Of a DNA stretch of 64,000 nt, positions 10,267 through 25,400 are shown in pieces. Numbering within the stretch: position 1 is the stretch's first letter; each line of letters starts with the position of its first letter. The stretch spans positions 930,001-994,000 of the forward strand of contig NW_027096020.1 of the NCBI RefSeq assembly GCF_040115645.1, read 5' to 3'. The notes under the pieces were generated by a model. It worked only from the letters and a program-made list of their open reading frames with translations. It had not been told where the DNA came from and searched no databases. This stretch comes from Euwallacea fornicatus (lineage: Eukaryota; Arthropoda; Insecta; Coleoptera; Curculionidae). The position numbers and the translations under genes are program-made.

Positions 10267-13200
10267 CTAGAAACCGAGTAAGTTATGTGCTCAAACACAC
10301 ATCTTTCGTGACTTTTCAAGCTTTGAACCTCCGTAGCTTCGGCAAATGTGCTTCAAATACCTTCAAAACTTGAGCACAGAATCACCTCGACGAGCTCTTT
10401 AACATGACTTATAATGCTTAAGTCCATCTGGGTGAGTTTTCTAGAAACCGAGTAATTTATGTGCTCAAACACACATCTTTCGTGACTTTTCAAGCTTTGA
10501 ACCTCCGCAGCTCCGGCAAATGTGCTTCAAATACCTTCAAAACTTGACCACAGAATCACCTCGACGATCTCTTTAACATGACTTATAATTGTTAAGTCCA
10601 TCTGGGTGAGTTTTCTAGAAACCGAGTAATTTATGTGCTCAAACACACATCTTACGTGACTTTTCAAGCTTTGAACCTCCGTAGCTTCGGCAAATGTGCT
10701 TCAAATACCTTCAAAACTTGACCACAGAATCACCTCGACGAGCTCTTTAACATGACTTATAATGCTTAAGTTCATCTGGGTGAGTTTTCTAGAAACCGAG
10801 TAATTTATGTGCTCAAACACACATCTTTCGTGACTCTTCAAGCTTTGAACCTCCGTAGCTTCGGCAAATGTGCTTCAAATACCTTCAAAACTTGACCACA
10901 GAATCACCTCGACGAGCTCTTTAACATGACTTATAATGCTTAAGTCCATCTGGGTGAGTTTTCTAGAAACCGAGTAATTTATGTGCTCAAACACACATCT
11001 TTCGTGACTTTTCAAGTTTTAAATCTCAGGACCTTCGGCAAATGAGTTCCAAATACATTCAAAATTTGATAATAGAATCACCTCGTCGAGCTCTTCATCA
11101 TGACTCATAAGGCTTCATTGTATCTTGGTGCGTTTTCTAGAAACCGAGTAATTTATGTGCTCAAACACACATCTTTCGTGACTTTTCAAGCTTTGAATCT
11201 CCGTAACTTCGGCAAATGTGCTTCAAATACCTTCAAAACTTGAGCACAGAATCACCTCGACGGGCTCTTTAACATGACTAATAATGCTTAAGTCTATCTG
11301 GGTGAGTTTTCTAGAAACCGAGTAATTTATGTGCTCAAACACACATCTTTCGTGACTTTTCAAGCTTTGAATCTCCGTAACTTCGGCAAATGTGCTTCAA
11401 ATACCATCAAAATTTGAACACAGAATCACCTCGACGAGCTCTTTAACATGACTAATAATGCTTAAGTCTATCTGGGTGAGTTTTCTAGAAACCGAGTAAT
11501 TTATGTGCTCAAACACACATCTTTCGTGACTTTTCAAGCTTTGAATCTCCGTAACTTCGGCAAATGTGCTTCAAATACCTTCAAAACTTGACCACAGAAT
11601 CACCTCGACGAGCTCTTTAACATGACTAATAATGCTTAAGTCTATCTGGGTGAGTTTTCTAGAAACCGAGTAATTTATGTGCTCAAACACACATCTTTCG
11701 TGACTTTTCAAGCTTTAAATCTCAGGACCTTCGGCAAATGAGTTCCAAATACATTCAAAATGTGATCATAGAATCACCTCGTCGAGCTCTTCATCATGAC
11801 TCAATAGGCTTCATTCTGTGTTGGTGAGTTTTCTAGGAAACGAGTAATTTATGTGCTCAAACACACATCTTTGGTGACTTTTCAAGCTTTGAACCTCCGC
11901 AGCTCCGGCAAATGTGCTTTAAATACCTTCAAAATTTGACCACAGAATCACCTCGAAGAGCTCTTTAACATGACTAATAATGCTTAAGTCTATCTGGGTG
12001 AGTTTTCTAGAAACCGAGTAATTTATGTGCTCAAACACACATCTTTCGTGACTTTTCAAGCTTTGAATCTCCGTAACTTCGGCAAATGTGCTTCAAATAC
12101 CTTCAAAACTTGACCACAGAATCACCTCGACGAGCTCTTTAACATGACTAATAATGCTTAAGTCTATCTGGGTGAGTTTTCTAGAAACCGAGTAATTTAT
12201 GTGCTCAAACACACATCTTTCGTGACTTTTCAAGCTTTAAATCTCAGGACCTTCGGCAAATGAGTTCCAAATACATTCAAAATGTGATCATAGAATCACC
12301 TCGTCGAGCTCTTCATCATGACTCAATAGGCTTCATTCTGTGTTGGTGAGTTTTCTAGGAAACGAGTAATTTATGTGCTCAAACACACATCTTTGGTGAC
12401 TTTTCAAGCTTTGAACCTCCGCAGCTCCGGCAAATGTGCTTTAAATACCTTCAAAATTTGACCACAGAATCACCTCGAAGAGCTCTTTAACATGACTAAT
12501 AATGCTTAAGTCCATCTGGGTGAGTTTTCTAGAAACCGAGTAAGTTATGTGCTCAAACACACATCTTTCGTGACATTTCAAGCTTTGAACCTCCGTAGCT
12601 TCGGCAAATGTGCTTCAAATACCTTCAAAACTTGACCACAGAATCACCTCGACGAGCTCTTTAACATGACTTATAATGCTTAAGTCTATCTGGGTGAGTT
12701 TTCTAGAAACCGAGTAATTTATGTGCTCAAACACACATCTTTCGTGACTTTTCAAGCTTTGAATCTCCGTAACTTCGGCAAATGTGCTTCAAATACCATC
12801 AAAATTTGAACACAGAATCACCTCGACGAGCTCTTTAACATGACTAATAATGCTTAAGTCCATCTGGGTGAGTTTTCTAGAAACCGAGTAATTTATGTGC
12901 TCAAACACACATCTTTCGTGACTTTTCAAGCTTTGAACCTCCGCAGCTCCGGCAAATGTGCTTCAAATACCTTCAAAACTTGACCACAGAATCACCTCGA
13001 AGAGCTCTTTAACATGACTTATAATGCTTAAGTTCATCTGGGTGAGTTTTCTAGAAACCGAGTAATTTATGTGCTCAAACACACATCTTTCGTGACTCTT
13101 CAAGCTTTGAACCTCCGTAGCTTCGGCAAATGTGCTTCAAATACCTTCAAAACTTGACCACAGAATCACCTCGACGAGCTCTTTAACATGACTAATAATG

Positions 13201-14964
13201 CTTAAGTCCATCTGGGTGAGTTTTCTAGAAACCGAGTAATTTATGTGCTCAAACACACATCTTTCGTGACTTTTCAAGCTTTGAATCTCCGTAACTTCGG
13301 CAAATGTGCTTCAAATACCATCAAAATTTGAACACAGAATCACCTCGACGAGCTCTTTAACATGACTAATAATGCTTAAGTCCATCTGGGTGAGTTTTCT
13401 AGAAACCGAGTAAGTTATGTGCTCAAACACACATCTTTCGTGACTCTTCAAGCTTTGAACCTCCGTAGCTTCGGCAAATGTGCTTCAAATACCTTCAAAA
13501 CTTGACCACAGAATCACCTCGACGAGCTCTTTAACATGACTTATAATGCTTAAGTCCATCTGGGTGAGTTTTCTAGAAACCGAGTAATTTATGTGCTCAA
13601 ACACACATCTTTCGTGACTTTTCAAGTTTTAAATCTCAGGACCTTCGGCAAATGAGTTCCAAATACATTCAAAATTTGATAATAGAATCACCTCGTCGAG
13701 CTCTTCATCATGACTCATAAGGCTTCATTGTATCTTGGTGCGTTTTCTAGAAACCGAGTAATTTATGTGCTCAAACACACATCTTTCGTGACTTTTCAAG
13801 CTTTGAATCTCCGTAACTTCGGCAAATGTGCTTCAAATACCTTCAAAACTTGAGCACAGAATCACCTCGACGGGCTCTTTAACATGACTAATAATGCTTA
13901 AGTCTATCTGGGTGAGTTTTCTAGAAACCGAGTAATTTATGTGCTCAAACACACATCTTTCGTGACTTTTCAAGCTTTGAATCTCCGTAACTTCGGCAAA
14001 TGTGCTTCAAATACCATCAAAATTTGAACACAGAATCACCTCGACGAGCTCTTTAACATGACTAATAATGCTTAAGTCTATCTGGGTGAGTTTTCTAGAA
14101 ACCGAGTAATTTATGTGCTCAAACACACATCTTTCGTGACTTTTCAAGCTTTGAATCTCCGTAACTTCGGCAAATGTGCTTCAAATACCTTCAAAACTTG
14201 ACCACAGAATCACCTCGACGAGCTCTTTAACATGACTAATAATGCTTAAGTCTATCTGGGTGAGTTTTCTAGAAACCGAGTAATTTATGTGCTCAAACAC
14301 ACATCTTTCGTGACTTTTCAAGCTTTAAATCTCAGGACCTTCGGCAAATGAGTTCCAAATACATTCAAAATGTGATCATAGAATCACCTCGTCGAGCTCT
14401 TCATCATGACTCAATAGGCTTCATTCTGTGTTGGTGAGTTTTCTAGGAAACGAGTAATTTATGTGCTCAAACACACATCTTTGGTGACTTTTCAAGCTTT
14501 GAACCTCCGCAGCTCCGGCAAATGTGCTTTAAATACCTTCAAAATTTGACCACAGAATCACCTCGAAGAGCTCTTTAACATGACTAATAATGCTTAAGTC
14601 CATCTGGGTGAGTTTTCTAGAAACCGAGTAAGTTATGTGCTCAAACACACATCTTTCGTGACTTTTCAAGCTTTGAATCTCCGTAACTTCGGCAAATGTG
14701 CTTCAAATACCATCAAAATTTGAACACAGAATCACCTCGACGAGCTCTTTAACATGACTAATAATGCTTAAGTCCATCTGGGTGAGTTTTCTAGAAACCG
14801 AGTAATTTATGTGCTCAAACACACATCTTTCGTGACTTTTCAAGCTTTGAACCTCCGCAGCTCCGGCAAATGTGCTTCAAATACCTTCAAAATTTGACCA
14901 CAGAATCACCTCGAAGAGCTCTTTAACATGACTAATAATGCTTAAGTCCATCTGGGTGAGTTTT
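10267..14964. repeat. Mixed monomer block M60-M86
   Basis: Order: P V W X Y Z Dt F G Ht F G Hc I D (K/W mosaic) X D X(TAAGTT) Y Z Dt F G Hc U K. The five-monomer run Y-Z-Dt-F-G at 10963 recurs at 13573, 15 monomers (2610 bp) later. The run W..D (10615-12876) has the same order as 17227-19488. Monomer 12877-13050 combines a K-like middle (GCAGCTCC) and CGAAGAG with a W-like end (TTATAATG, TTCATC). The X at 13051 has an E-like tail. Confidence 0.8.
12877..13050. repeat. Mosaic monomer K/W (M75)
   Basis: The middle carries GCAGCTCC as in K, then CTTGACC as in W, CGAAGAG as in K, and TTATAATG with TTCATC as in W. At least three switches between the two types are needed. Its counterpart at 19489 has CGACGAG instead, so a single conversion patch around the SacI site would explain the difference. 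This pattern fits short-tract gene conversion better than a single crossover. Confidence 0.6.
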
Positions 14965-17574
14965 CTAGAAACCGAGTAATTTATGTGCTCAAACACACAT
15001 CTTTCGTGACTTTTCAAGCTTTGAACCTCCGTAACTTCGGCAAATGAGTTCCAAATACCTTCAAAATTTGATCATAGAATCACCTCGTCGAGCTCTTCAT
15101 CATGACTCATAAGGCTTCATTGTATCTTGGTGAGTTTTCTAGAAACCGAGTAATTTATATGCTCAAACACACATCTTTCGTGACTTTTCAAGCTTTGAAC
15201 CTCCGCAGCTCCGGCAAATGTGCTTCAAATTCCTTCAAAATTTGACCACAGAATCACCTCGAAGAGCTCTTTAACATGACTAATAATGCTTAAGTCCATC
15301 TGGGTGAGTTTTCTAGAAACCGAGTAAGTTATGTGCTCAAACACACATCTTTCGTGACTTTTCAAGTTTTGAACCTCCGTAGCTTCGGCAAATGTGCTTC
15401 AAATACCTTCAAAACTTGAGCACAGAATCACCTCGACGAGCTCTTTAACATGACTTATAATGCTTAAGTCCATCTGGGTGAGTTTTCTAGAAACCGAGTA
15501 ATTTATGTGCTCAAACACACATCTTTCGTGACTTTTCAAGCTTTGAACCTCCGCAGCTCCGGCAAATGTGCTTCAAATACCTTCAAAATTTGATCATAGA
15601 ATCACCTCGTCGAGCTCTTCATCATGACTCATAAGGCTTCATTGTATCTTGGTGAGTTTTCTAGAAAACGAGTAATTTATGTGCTCAAACACACATCTTT
15701 CGTGACTTTTCAAGCTTTGAACCTCCGCAGCTCCGGCAAATGTGCTTCAAATACCTTCAAAATTTGACCACAGATTCACCTCGACAAGCTCTTTAACATG
15801 ACTAATAATGCTTAAGTCCATCTGGGTGAGTTTTCTTGAAACCGAGTAAGTTATGTGCTCAAACACACATCTTTCGTGACTTTTCAAGCTTTGAACCTCC
15901 GTAACTTCGGCAAATGTGCTTCAAATACCTTCAAAATTTGACCACAGAATCACCTCGACGAGCTCTTTAACATGACTAATAATGCTTAAGTCTATCTGGG
16001 TGAGTTTTCTAGAAACCGAGTAATTTATGTGCTCAAACACACATCTTTCGTGACTTTTCAAGTTTTAAATCTCAGGACCTTCGGCAAATGAGTTCCAAAT
16101 ACATTCAAAATTTGATCATAGAATCACCTCGTCGAGCTCTTCATCATGACTTAATAGGCTTCTTTCTGTGTTGGTGAGTTTTCTAGGAAACGAGTAATTT
16201 ATGTGCTCAAACACACATCTTTCGTGACTTTTCAAGTTTTAAATCTTAGGACCTTCGGCAAATGAGTTCCAAATACATTCAAAATTTGATCATAGAATCA
16301 CCTCGTCGAGCTCTTCATCATGACTTAATAGGCTTCTTTCTGTGTTGGTGAGTTTTCTAGGAAACGAGTAATTTATGTGCTCAAACACACATCTTTCGTG
16401 ACTTTTCAAGATTTGAACCTCCGCAGCTCCGGCAAATGTGCTTCAAATACCTTCACAATTTGACCACAGAATCACCTCGAAGAGCTCTTTAACATGACTA
16501 ATAATGCTTAAGTCCATCTGGGTGAGTTTTCTAGAAACCGAGTAAGTTATGTGCTCAAACACACATCTTTCGTGACTTTTCAAGCTTTGAACCTCCGTAG
16601 CTTCGGCAAATGTGCTTCAAATACCTTCAAAACTTGAGCACAGAATCACCTCGACGAGCTCTTTAACATGACTTATAATGCTTAAGTCCATCTGGGTGAG
16701 TTTTCTAGAAACCGAGTAATTTATGTGCTCAAACACACATCTTTCGTGACTTTTCAAGCTTTGAACCTCCGCAGCTCCGGCAAATGTGCTTCAAATACCT
16801 TCAAAATTTGATCATAGAATCACCTCGTCGAGCTCTTCATCATGACTCATAAGGCTTCATTGTATCTTGGTGAGTTTTCTAGAAAACGAGTAATTTATTT
16901 GCTCAAACACACATCTTTCGTGACTTTTCAAGCTTTGAACCTCCGCAGCTCCGGCAAATGTGCTTCAAATACCTTCAAAATTTGACCACAGATTCACCTC
17001 GACGAGCTCTTTAACATGACTAATAATGCTTAAGTCCATCTGGGTGAGTTTTCTAGAAACCGAGTAAGTTATGTGCTCAAACACACATCTTTCGTGACTT
17101 TTCAAGCTTTGAACCTCCGTAGCTTCGGCAAATGTGCTTCAAATACCTTCAAAACTTGACCACAGAATCACCTCGACGATCTCTTTAACATGACTTATAA
17201 TTGTTAAGTCCATCTGGGTGAGTTTTCTAGAAACCGAGTAATTTATGTGCTCAAACACACATCTTACGTGACTTTTCAAGCTTTGAACCTCCGTAGCTTC
17301 GGCAAATGTGCTTCAAATACCTTCAAAACTTGACCACAGAATCACCTCGACGAGCTCTTTAACATGACTTATAATGCTTAAGTTCATCTGGGTGAGTTTT
17401 CTAGAAACCGAGTAATTTATGTGCTCAAACACACATCTTTCGTGACTCTTCAAGCTTTGAACCTCCGTAGCTTCGGCAAATGTGCTTCAAATACCTTCAA
17501 AACTTGACCACAGAATCACCTCGACGAGCTCTTTAACATGACTTATAATGCTTAAGTCCATCTGGGTGAGTTTT
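14965..17574. repeat. Block M87-M101 opening with A-B-C-Q-R'-AA-AB-AC module
   Basis: Order: A B C Q R' AA AB AC AD P Q R S2 W X. The first eight monomers form a module seen again at 22447, 29929, 40369 and 46285. B at 15139 carries a private change (AAATTCC for AAATACC, near 15230) that reappears only in the copy at 30103. AA has CTTGAAACC in place of CTAGAAACC, so the junction there loses its XbaI site but keeps TTCnnGAA. Confidence 0.85.
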
Positions 17575-19836
17575 CTAGAAACCGAGTAATTTATGTGCTC
17601 AAACACACATCTTTCGTGACTTTTCAAGTTTTAAATCTCAGGACCTTCGGCAAATGAGTTCCAAATACATTCAAAATTTGATAATAGAATCACCTCGTCG
17701 AGCTCTTCATCATGACTCATAAGGCTTCATTGTATCTTGGTGCGTTTTCTAGAAACCGAGTAATTTATGTGCTCAAACACACATCTTTCGTGACTTTTCA
17801 AGCTTTGAATCTCCGTAACTTCGGCAAATGTGCTTCAAATACCTTCAAAACTTGAGCACAGAATCACCTCGACGGGCTCTTTAACATGACTAATAATGCT
17901 TAAGTCTATCTGGGTGAGTTTTCTAGAAACCGAGTAATTTATGTGCTCAAACACACATCTTTCGTGACTTTTCAAGCTTTGAATCTCCGTAACTTCGGCA
18001 AATGTGCTTCAAATACCATCAAAATTTGAACACAGAATCACCTCGACGAGCTCTTTAACATGACTAATAATGCTTAAGTCTATCTGGGTGAGTTTTCTAG
18101 AAACCGAGTAATTTATGTGCTCAAACACACATCTTTCGTGACTTTTCAAGCTTTGAATCTCCGTAACTTCGGCAAATGTGCTTCAAATACCTTCAAAACT
18201 TGACCACAGAATCACCTCGACGAGCTCTTTAACATGACTAATAATGCTTAAGTCTATCTGGGTGAGTTTTCTAGAAACCGAGTAATTTATGTGCTCAAAC
18301 ACACATCTTTCGTGACTTTTCAAGCTTTAAATCTCAGGACCTTCGGCAAATGAGTTCCAAATACATTCAAAATGTGATCATAGAATCACCTCGTCGAGCT
18401 CTTCATCATGACTCAATAGGCTTCATTCTGTGTTGGTGAGTTTTCTAGGAAACGAGTAATTTATGTGCTCAAACACACATCTTTGGTGACTTTTCAAGCT
18501 TTGAACCTCCGCAGCTCCGGCAAATGTGCTTTAAATACCTTCAAAATTTGACCACAGAATCACCTCGAAGAGCTCTTTAACATGACTAATAATGCTTAAG
18601 TCTATCTGGGTGAGTTTTCTAGAAACCGAGTAATTTATGTGCTCAAACACACATCTTTCGTGACTTTTCAAGCTTTGAATCTCCGTAACTTCGGCAAATG
18701 TGCTTCAAATACCTTCAAAACTTGACCACAGAATCACCTCGACGAGCTCTTTAACATGACTAATAATGCTTAAGTCTATCTGGGTGAGTTTTCTAGAAAC
18801 CGAGTAATTTATGTGCTCAAACACACATCTTTCGTGACTTTTCAAGCTTTAAATCTCAGGACCTTCGGCAAATGAGTTCCAAATACATTCAAAATGTGAT
18901 CATAGAATCACCTCGTCGAGCTCTTCATCATGACTCAATAGGCTTCATTCTGTGTTGGTGAGTTTTCTAGGAAACGAGTAATTTATGTGCTCAAACACAC
19001 ATCTTTGGTGACTTTTCAAGCTTTGAACCTCCGCAGCTCCGGCAAATGTGCTTTAAATACCTTCAAAATTTGACCACAGAATCACCTCGAAGAGCTCTTT
19101 AACATGACTAATAATGCTTAAGTCCATCTGGGTGAGTTTTCTAGAAACCGAGTAAGTTATGTGCTCAAACACACATCTTTCGTGACATTTCAAGCTTTGA
19201 ACCTCCGTAGCTTCGGCAAATGTGCTTCAAATACCTTCAAAACTTGACCACAGAATCACCTCGACGAGCTCTTTAACATGACTTATAATGCTTAAGTCTA
19301 TCTGGGTGAGTTTTCTAGAAACCGAGTAATTTATGTGCTCAAACACACATCTTTCGTGACTTTTCAAGCTTTGAATCTCCGTAACTTCGGCAAATGTGCT
19401 TCAAATACCATCAAAATTTGAACACAGAATCACCTCGACGAGCTCTTTAACATGACTAATAATGCTTAAGTCCATCTGGGTGAGTTTTCTAGAAACCGAG
19501 TAATTTATGTGCTCAAACACACATCTTTCGTGACTTTTCAAGCTTTGAACCTCCGCAGCTCCGGCAAATGTGCTTCAAATACCTTCAAAACTTGACCACA
19601 GAATCACCTCGACGAGCTCTTTAACATGACTTATAATGCTTAAGTTCATCTGGGTGAGTTTTCTAGAAACCGAGTAATTTATGTGCTCAAACACACATCT
19701 TTCGTGACTCTTCAAGCTTTGAACCTCCGTAGCTTCGGCAAATGTGCTTCAAATACCTTCAAAACTTGACCACAGAATCACCTCGACGAGCTCTTTAACA
19801 TGACTTATAATGCTTAAGTCCATCTGGGTGAGTTTT
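17575..19836. repeat. 13-mer higher-order repeat, copy 1 (2262 bp)
   Basis: M102-M114: Y Z Dt F G Ht F G Hc I D (K/W mosaic) X. The same order, starting one or two monomers earlier with W X, is present at 10615. Copy 2 follows immediately. The unit contains the doubled F-G-H cassette as its core. Confidence 0.88.
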
Positions 19837-21750
19837 CTAGAAACCGAGTAATTTATGTGCTCAAACACACATCTTTCGTGACTTTTCAAGTTTTAAATCT
19901 CAGGACCTTCGGCAAATGAGTTCCAAATACATTCAAAATTTGATAATAGAATCACCTCGTCGAGCTCTTCATCATGACTCATAAGGCTTCATTGTATCTT
20001 GGTGCGTTTTCTAGAAACCGAGTAATTTATGTGCTCAAACACACATCTTTCGTGACTTTTCAAGCTTTGAATCTCCGTAACTTCGGCAAATGTGCTTCAA
20101 ATACCTTCAAAACTTGAGCACAGAATCACCTCGACGGGCTCTTTAACATGACTAATAATGCTTAAGTCTATCTGGGTGAGTTTTCTAGAAACCGAGTAAT
20201 TTATGTGCTCAAACACACATCTTTCGTGACTTTTCAAGCTTTGAATCTCCGTAACTTCGGCAAATGTGCTTCAAATACCATCAAAATTTGAACACAGAAT
20301 CACCTCGACGAGCTCTTTAACATGACTAATAATGCTTAAGTCTATCTGGGTGAGTTTTCTAGAAACCGAGTAATTTATGTGCTCAAACACACATCTTTCG
20401 TGACTTTTCAAGCTTTGAATCTCCGTAACTTCGGCAAATGTGCTTCAAATACCTTCAAAACTTGACCACAGAATCACCTCGACGAGCTCTTTAACATGAC
20501 TAATAATGCTTAAGTCTATCTGGGTGAGTTTTCTAGAAACCGAGTAATTTATGTGCTCAAACACACATCTTTCGTGACTTTTCAAGCTTTAAATCTCAGG
20601 ACCTTCGGCAAATGAGTTCCAAATACATTCAAAATGTGATCATAGAATCACCTCGTCGAGCTCTTCATCATGACTCAATAGGCTTCATTCTGTGTTGGTG
20701 AGTTTTCTAGGAAACGAGTAATTTATGTGCTCAAACACACATCTTTGGTGACTTTTCAAGCTTTGAACCTCCGCAGCTCCGGCAAATGTGCTTTAAATAC
20801 CTTCAAAATTTGACCACAGAATCACCTCGAAGAGCTCTTTAACATGACTAATAATGCTTAAGTCTATCTGGGTGAGTTTTCTAGAAACCGAGTAATTTAT
20901 GTGCTCAAACACACATCTTTCGTGACTTTTCAAGCTTTGAATCTCCGTAACTTCGGCAAATGTGCTTCAAATACCTTCAAAACTTGACCACAGAATCACC
21001 TCGACGAGCTCTTTAACATGACTAATAATGCTTAAGTCTATCTGGGTGAGTTTTCTAGAAACCGAGTAATTTATGTGCTCAAACACACATCTTTCGTGAC
21101 TTTTCAAGCTTTAAATCTCAGGACCTTCGGCAAATGAGTTCCAAATACATTCAAAATGTGATCATAGAATCACCTCGTCGAGCTCTTCATCATGACTCAA
21201 TAGGCTTCATTCTGTGTTGGTGAGTTTTCTAGGAAACGAGTAATTTATGTGCTCAAACACACATCTTTGGTGACTTTTCAAGCTTTGAACCTCCGCAGCT
21301 CCGGCAAATGTGCTTTAAATACCTTCAAAATTTGACCACAGAATCACCTCGAAGAGCTCTTTAACATGACTAATAATGCTTAAGTCCATCTGGGTGAGTT
21401 TTCTAGAAACCGAGTAAGTTATGTGCTCAAACACACATCTTTCGTGACATTTCAAGCTTTGAACCTCCGTAGCTTCGGCAAATGTGCTTCAAATACCTTC
21501 AAAACTTGACCACAGAATCACCTCGACGAGCTCTTTAACATGACTTATAATGCTTAAGTCTATCTGGGTGAGTTTTCTAGAAACCGAGTAATTTATGTGC
21601 TCAAACACACATCTTTCGTGACTTTTCAAGCTTTGAATCTCCGTAACTTCGGCAAATGTGCTTCAAATACCATCAAAATTTGAACACAGAATCACCTCGA
21701 CGAGCTCTTTAACATGACTAATAATGCTTAAGTCCATCTGGGTGAGTTTT
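19837..21750. repeat. 13-mer higher-order repeat, copy 2 (11 monomers kept)
   Basis: M115-M125: Y Z Dt F G Ht F G Hc I D, matching 17575-19488 type for type with no difference that I spotted. It diverges in the next monomer, which is K rather than the K/W mosaic, so the tandem copy is cut off inside or at the start of M126. Confidence 0.87.
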
Positions 21751-22446
21751 CTAGAAACCGAGTAATTTATGTGCTCAAACACACATCTTTCGTGACTTTT
21801 CAAGCTTTGAACCTCCGCAGCTCCGGCAAATGTGCTTCAAATACCTTCAAAATTTGACCACAGAATCACCTCGAAGAGCTCTTTAACATGACTAATAATG
21901 CTTAAGTCCATCTGGGTGAGTTTTCTAGAAACCGAGTAATTTATGTGCTCAAACACACATCTTTCGTGACTTTTCAAGCTTTGAATCTCCGTAACTTCGG
22001 CAAATGTGCTTCAAATACCATCAAAATTTGAACACAGAATCACCTCGACGAGCTCTTTAACATGACTAATAATGCTTAAGTCCATCTGGGTGAGTTTTCT
22101 AGAAACCGAGTAATTTATGTGCTCAAACACACATCTTTCGTGACTTTTCAAGCTTTGAATCTCCGTAACTTCGGCAAATGTGCTTCAAATACCATCAAAA
22201 TTTGAACACAGAATCACCTCGACGAGCTCTTTAACATGACTAATAATGCTTAAGTCCATCTGGGTGAGTTTTCTAGAAACCGAGTAATTTATGTGCTCAA
22301 ACACACATCTTTCGTGACTTTTCAAGCTTTGAACCTCCGCAGCTCCGGCAAATGTGCTTCAAATACCTTCAAAATTTGACCACAGAATCACCTCGAAGAG
22401 CTCTTTAACATGACTAATAATGCTTAAGTCCATCTGGGTGAGTTTT
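21751..22446. repeat. Linker K D D K (M126-M129)
   Basis: Four monomers linking the 13-mer block to the next A-B-C module. The same K D D K linker, followed by A, stands at 29233-29928, 43 monomers later. D-D-K before A is also the order at 24715-25236 and J-D-K-A at 2089-2784, so this is a preferred neighbourhood of A. Confidence 0.85.
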
Positions 22447-25400
22447 CTAGAAACCGAGTAATTTATGTGCTCAAACACACATCTTTCGTGACTTTTCAAG
22501 CTTTGAACCTCCGTAACTTCGGCAAATGAGTTCCAAATACCTTCAAAATTTGATCATAGAATCACCTCGTCGAGCTCTTCATCATGACTCATAAGGCTTC
22601 ATTGTATCTTGGTGAGTTTTCTAGAAACCGAGTAATTTATATGCTCAAACACACATCTTTCGTGACTTTTCAAGCTTTGAACCTCCGCAGCTCCGGCAAA
22701 TGTGCTTCAAATACCTTCAAAATTTGACCACAGAATCACCTCGAAGAGCTCTTTAACATGACTAATAATGCTTAAGTCCATCTGGGTGAGTTTTCTAGAA
22801 ACCGAGTAAGTTATGTGCTCAAACACACATCTTTCGTGACTTTTCAAGTTTTGAACCTCCGTAGCTTCGGCAAATGTGCTTCAAATACCTTCAAAACTTG
22901 AGCACAGAATCACCTCGACGAGCTCTTTAACATGACTTATAATGCTTAAGTCCATCTGGGTGAGTTTTCTAGAAACCGAGTAATTTATGTGCTCAAACAC
23001 ACATCTTTCGTGACTTTTCAAGCTTTGAACCTCCGCAGCTCCGGCAAATGTGCTTCAAATACCTTCAAAATTTGATCATAGAATCACCTCGTCGAGCTCT
23101 TCATCATGACTCATAAGGCTTCATTGTATCTTGGTGAGTTTTCTAGAAAACGAGTAATTTATGTGCTCAAACACACATCTTTCTTGACTTTTCAAGCTTT
23201 GAACCTCCGCAGCTCCGGCAAATGTGCTTCAAATACCTTCAAAATTTGACCACAGATTCACCTCGACAAGCTCTTTAACATGACTAATAATGCTTAAGTC
23301 CATCTGGGTGAGTTTTCTTGAAACCGAGTAAGTTATGTGCTCAAACACACATCTTTCGTGACTTTTCAAGCTTTGAACCTCCGTAACTTCGGCAAATGTG
23401 CTTCAAATACCTTCAAAATTTGACCACAGAATCACCTCGACGAGCTCTTTAACATGACTAATAATGCTTAAGTCTATCTGGGTGAGTTTTCTAGAAACCG
23501 AGTAATTTATGTGCTCAAACACACATCTTTCGTGACTTTTCAAGTTTTAAATCTCAGGACCTTCGGCAAATGAGTTCCAAATACATTCAAAATTTGATCA
23601 TAGAATCACCTCGTCGAGCTCTTCATCATGACTTAATAGGCTTCTTTCTGTGTTGGTGAGTTTTCTAGGAAACGAGTAATTTATGTGCTCAAACACACAT
23701 CTTTCGTGACTTTTCAAGTTTTAAATCTTAGGACCTTCGGCAAATGAGTTCCAAATACATTCAAAATTTGATCATAGAATCACCTCGTCGAGCTCTTCAT
23801 CATGACTTAATAGGCTTCTTTCTGTGTTGGTGAGTTTTCTAGGAAACGAGTAATTTATGTGCTCAAACACACATCTTTCGTGACTTTTCAAGCTTTGAAC
23901 CTCCGCAGCTCCGGCAAATGTGCTTCAAATACCTTCAAAATTTGACCACAGAATCACCTCGAAGAGCTCTTTAACATGACTAATAATGCTTAAGTCCATC
24001 TGGGTGAGTTTTCTAGAAACCGAGTAAGTTATGTGCTCAAACACACATCTTTCGTGACTTTTCAAGTTTTGAACCTCCGTAGCTTCGGCAAATGTGCTTC
24101 AAATACCTTCAAAACTTGAGCACAGAATCACCTCGACGAGCTCTTTAACATGACTTATAATGCTTAAGTCCATCTGGGTGAGTTTTCTAGAAACCGAGTA
24201 ATTTATGTGCTCAAACACACATCTTTCGTGACTTTTCAAGCTTTGAATCTCCGTAACTTCGGCAAATGTGCTTCAAATACCATCAAAATTTGAACACAGA
24301 ATCACCTCGACGAGCTCTTTAACATGACTAATAATGCTTAAGTCCATCTGGGTGAGTTTTCTAGAAACCGAGTAATTTATGTGCTCAAACACACATCTTT
24401 CGTGACTTTTCAAGCTTTGAACCTCCGTAGCTTCGGCAAATGTGCTTCAAATACCTTCAAAACTTGACCACAGAATCACCTCGACGAGCTCTTTAACATG
24501 ACTAATAATGCTTAAGTCCATCTGGGTGAGTTTTCTAGAAACCGAGTAATTTATGTGCTCAAACACACATCTTTCGTGACTTTTCAAGATTTGAACCTCC
24601 GTAGCTTCGGCAAATTATCTCCAAATACCTTCAAAATTTGACCACAGAATCACCACGACGAGCTCTTTAACATGACTAATAATGCTTAAGTCCATCTGGG
24701 TGAGTTTTCTAGAAACCGAGTAATTTATGTGCTCAAACACACATCTTTCGTGACTTTTCAAGCTTTGAATCTCCGTAACTTCGGCAAATGTGCTTCAAAT
24801 ACCATCAAAATTTGAACACAGAATCACCTCGACGAGCTCTTTAACATGACTAATAATGCTTAAGTCCATCTGGGTGAGTTTTCTAGAAACCGAGTAATTT
24901 ATGTGCTCAAACACACATCTTTCGTGACTTTTCAAGCTTTGAATCTCCGTAACTTCGGCAAATGTGCTTCAAATACCATCAAAATTTGAACACAGAATCA
25001 CCTCGACGAGCTCTTTAACATGACTAATAATGCTTAAGTCCATCTGGGTGAGTTTTCTAGAAACCGAGTAATTTATGTGCTCAAACACACATCTTTCGTG
25101 ACTTTTCAAGCTTTGAACCTCCGCAGCTCCGGCAAATGTGCTTCAAATACCTTCAAAATTTGACCACAGAATCACCTCGAAGAGCTCTTTAACATGACTA
25201 ATAATGCTTAAGTCTATCTGGGTGAGTTTTCTAGAAACCGAGTAATTTATGTGCTCAAACACACATCTTTCGTGACTTTTCAAGCTTTGAACCTCCGTAA
25301 CTTCGGCAAATGAGTTCCAAATACCTTCAAAATTTGATCATAGAATCACCTCGTCGAGCTCTTCATCATGACTCATAAGGCTTCATTGTATCTTGGTGAG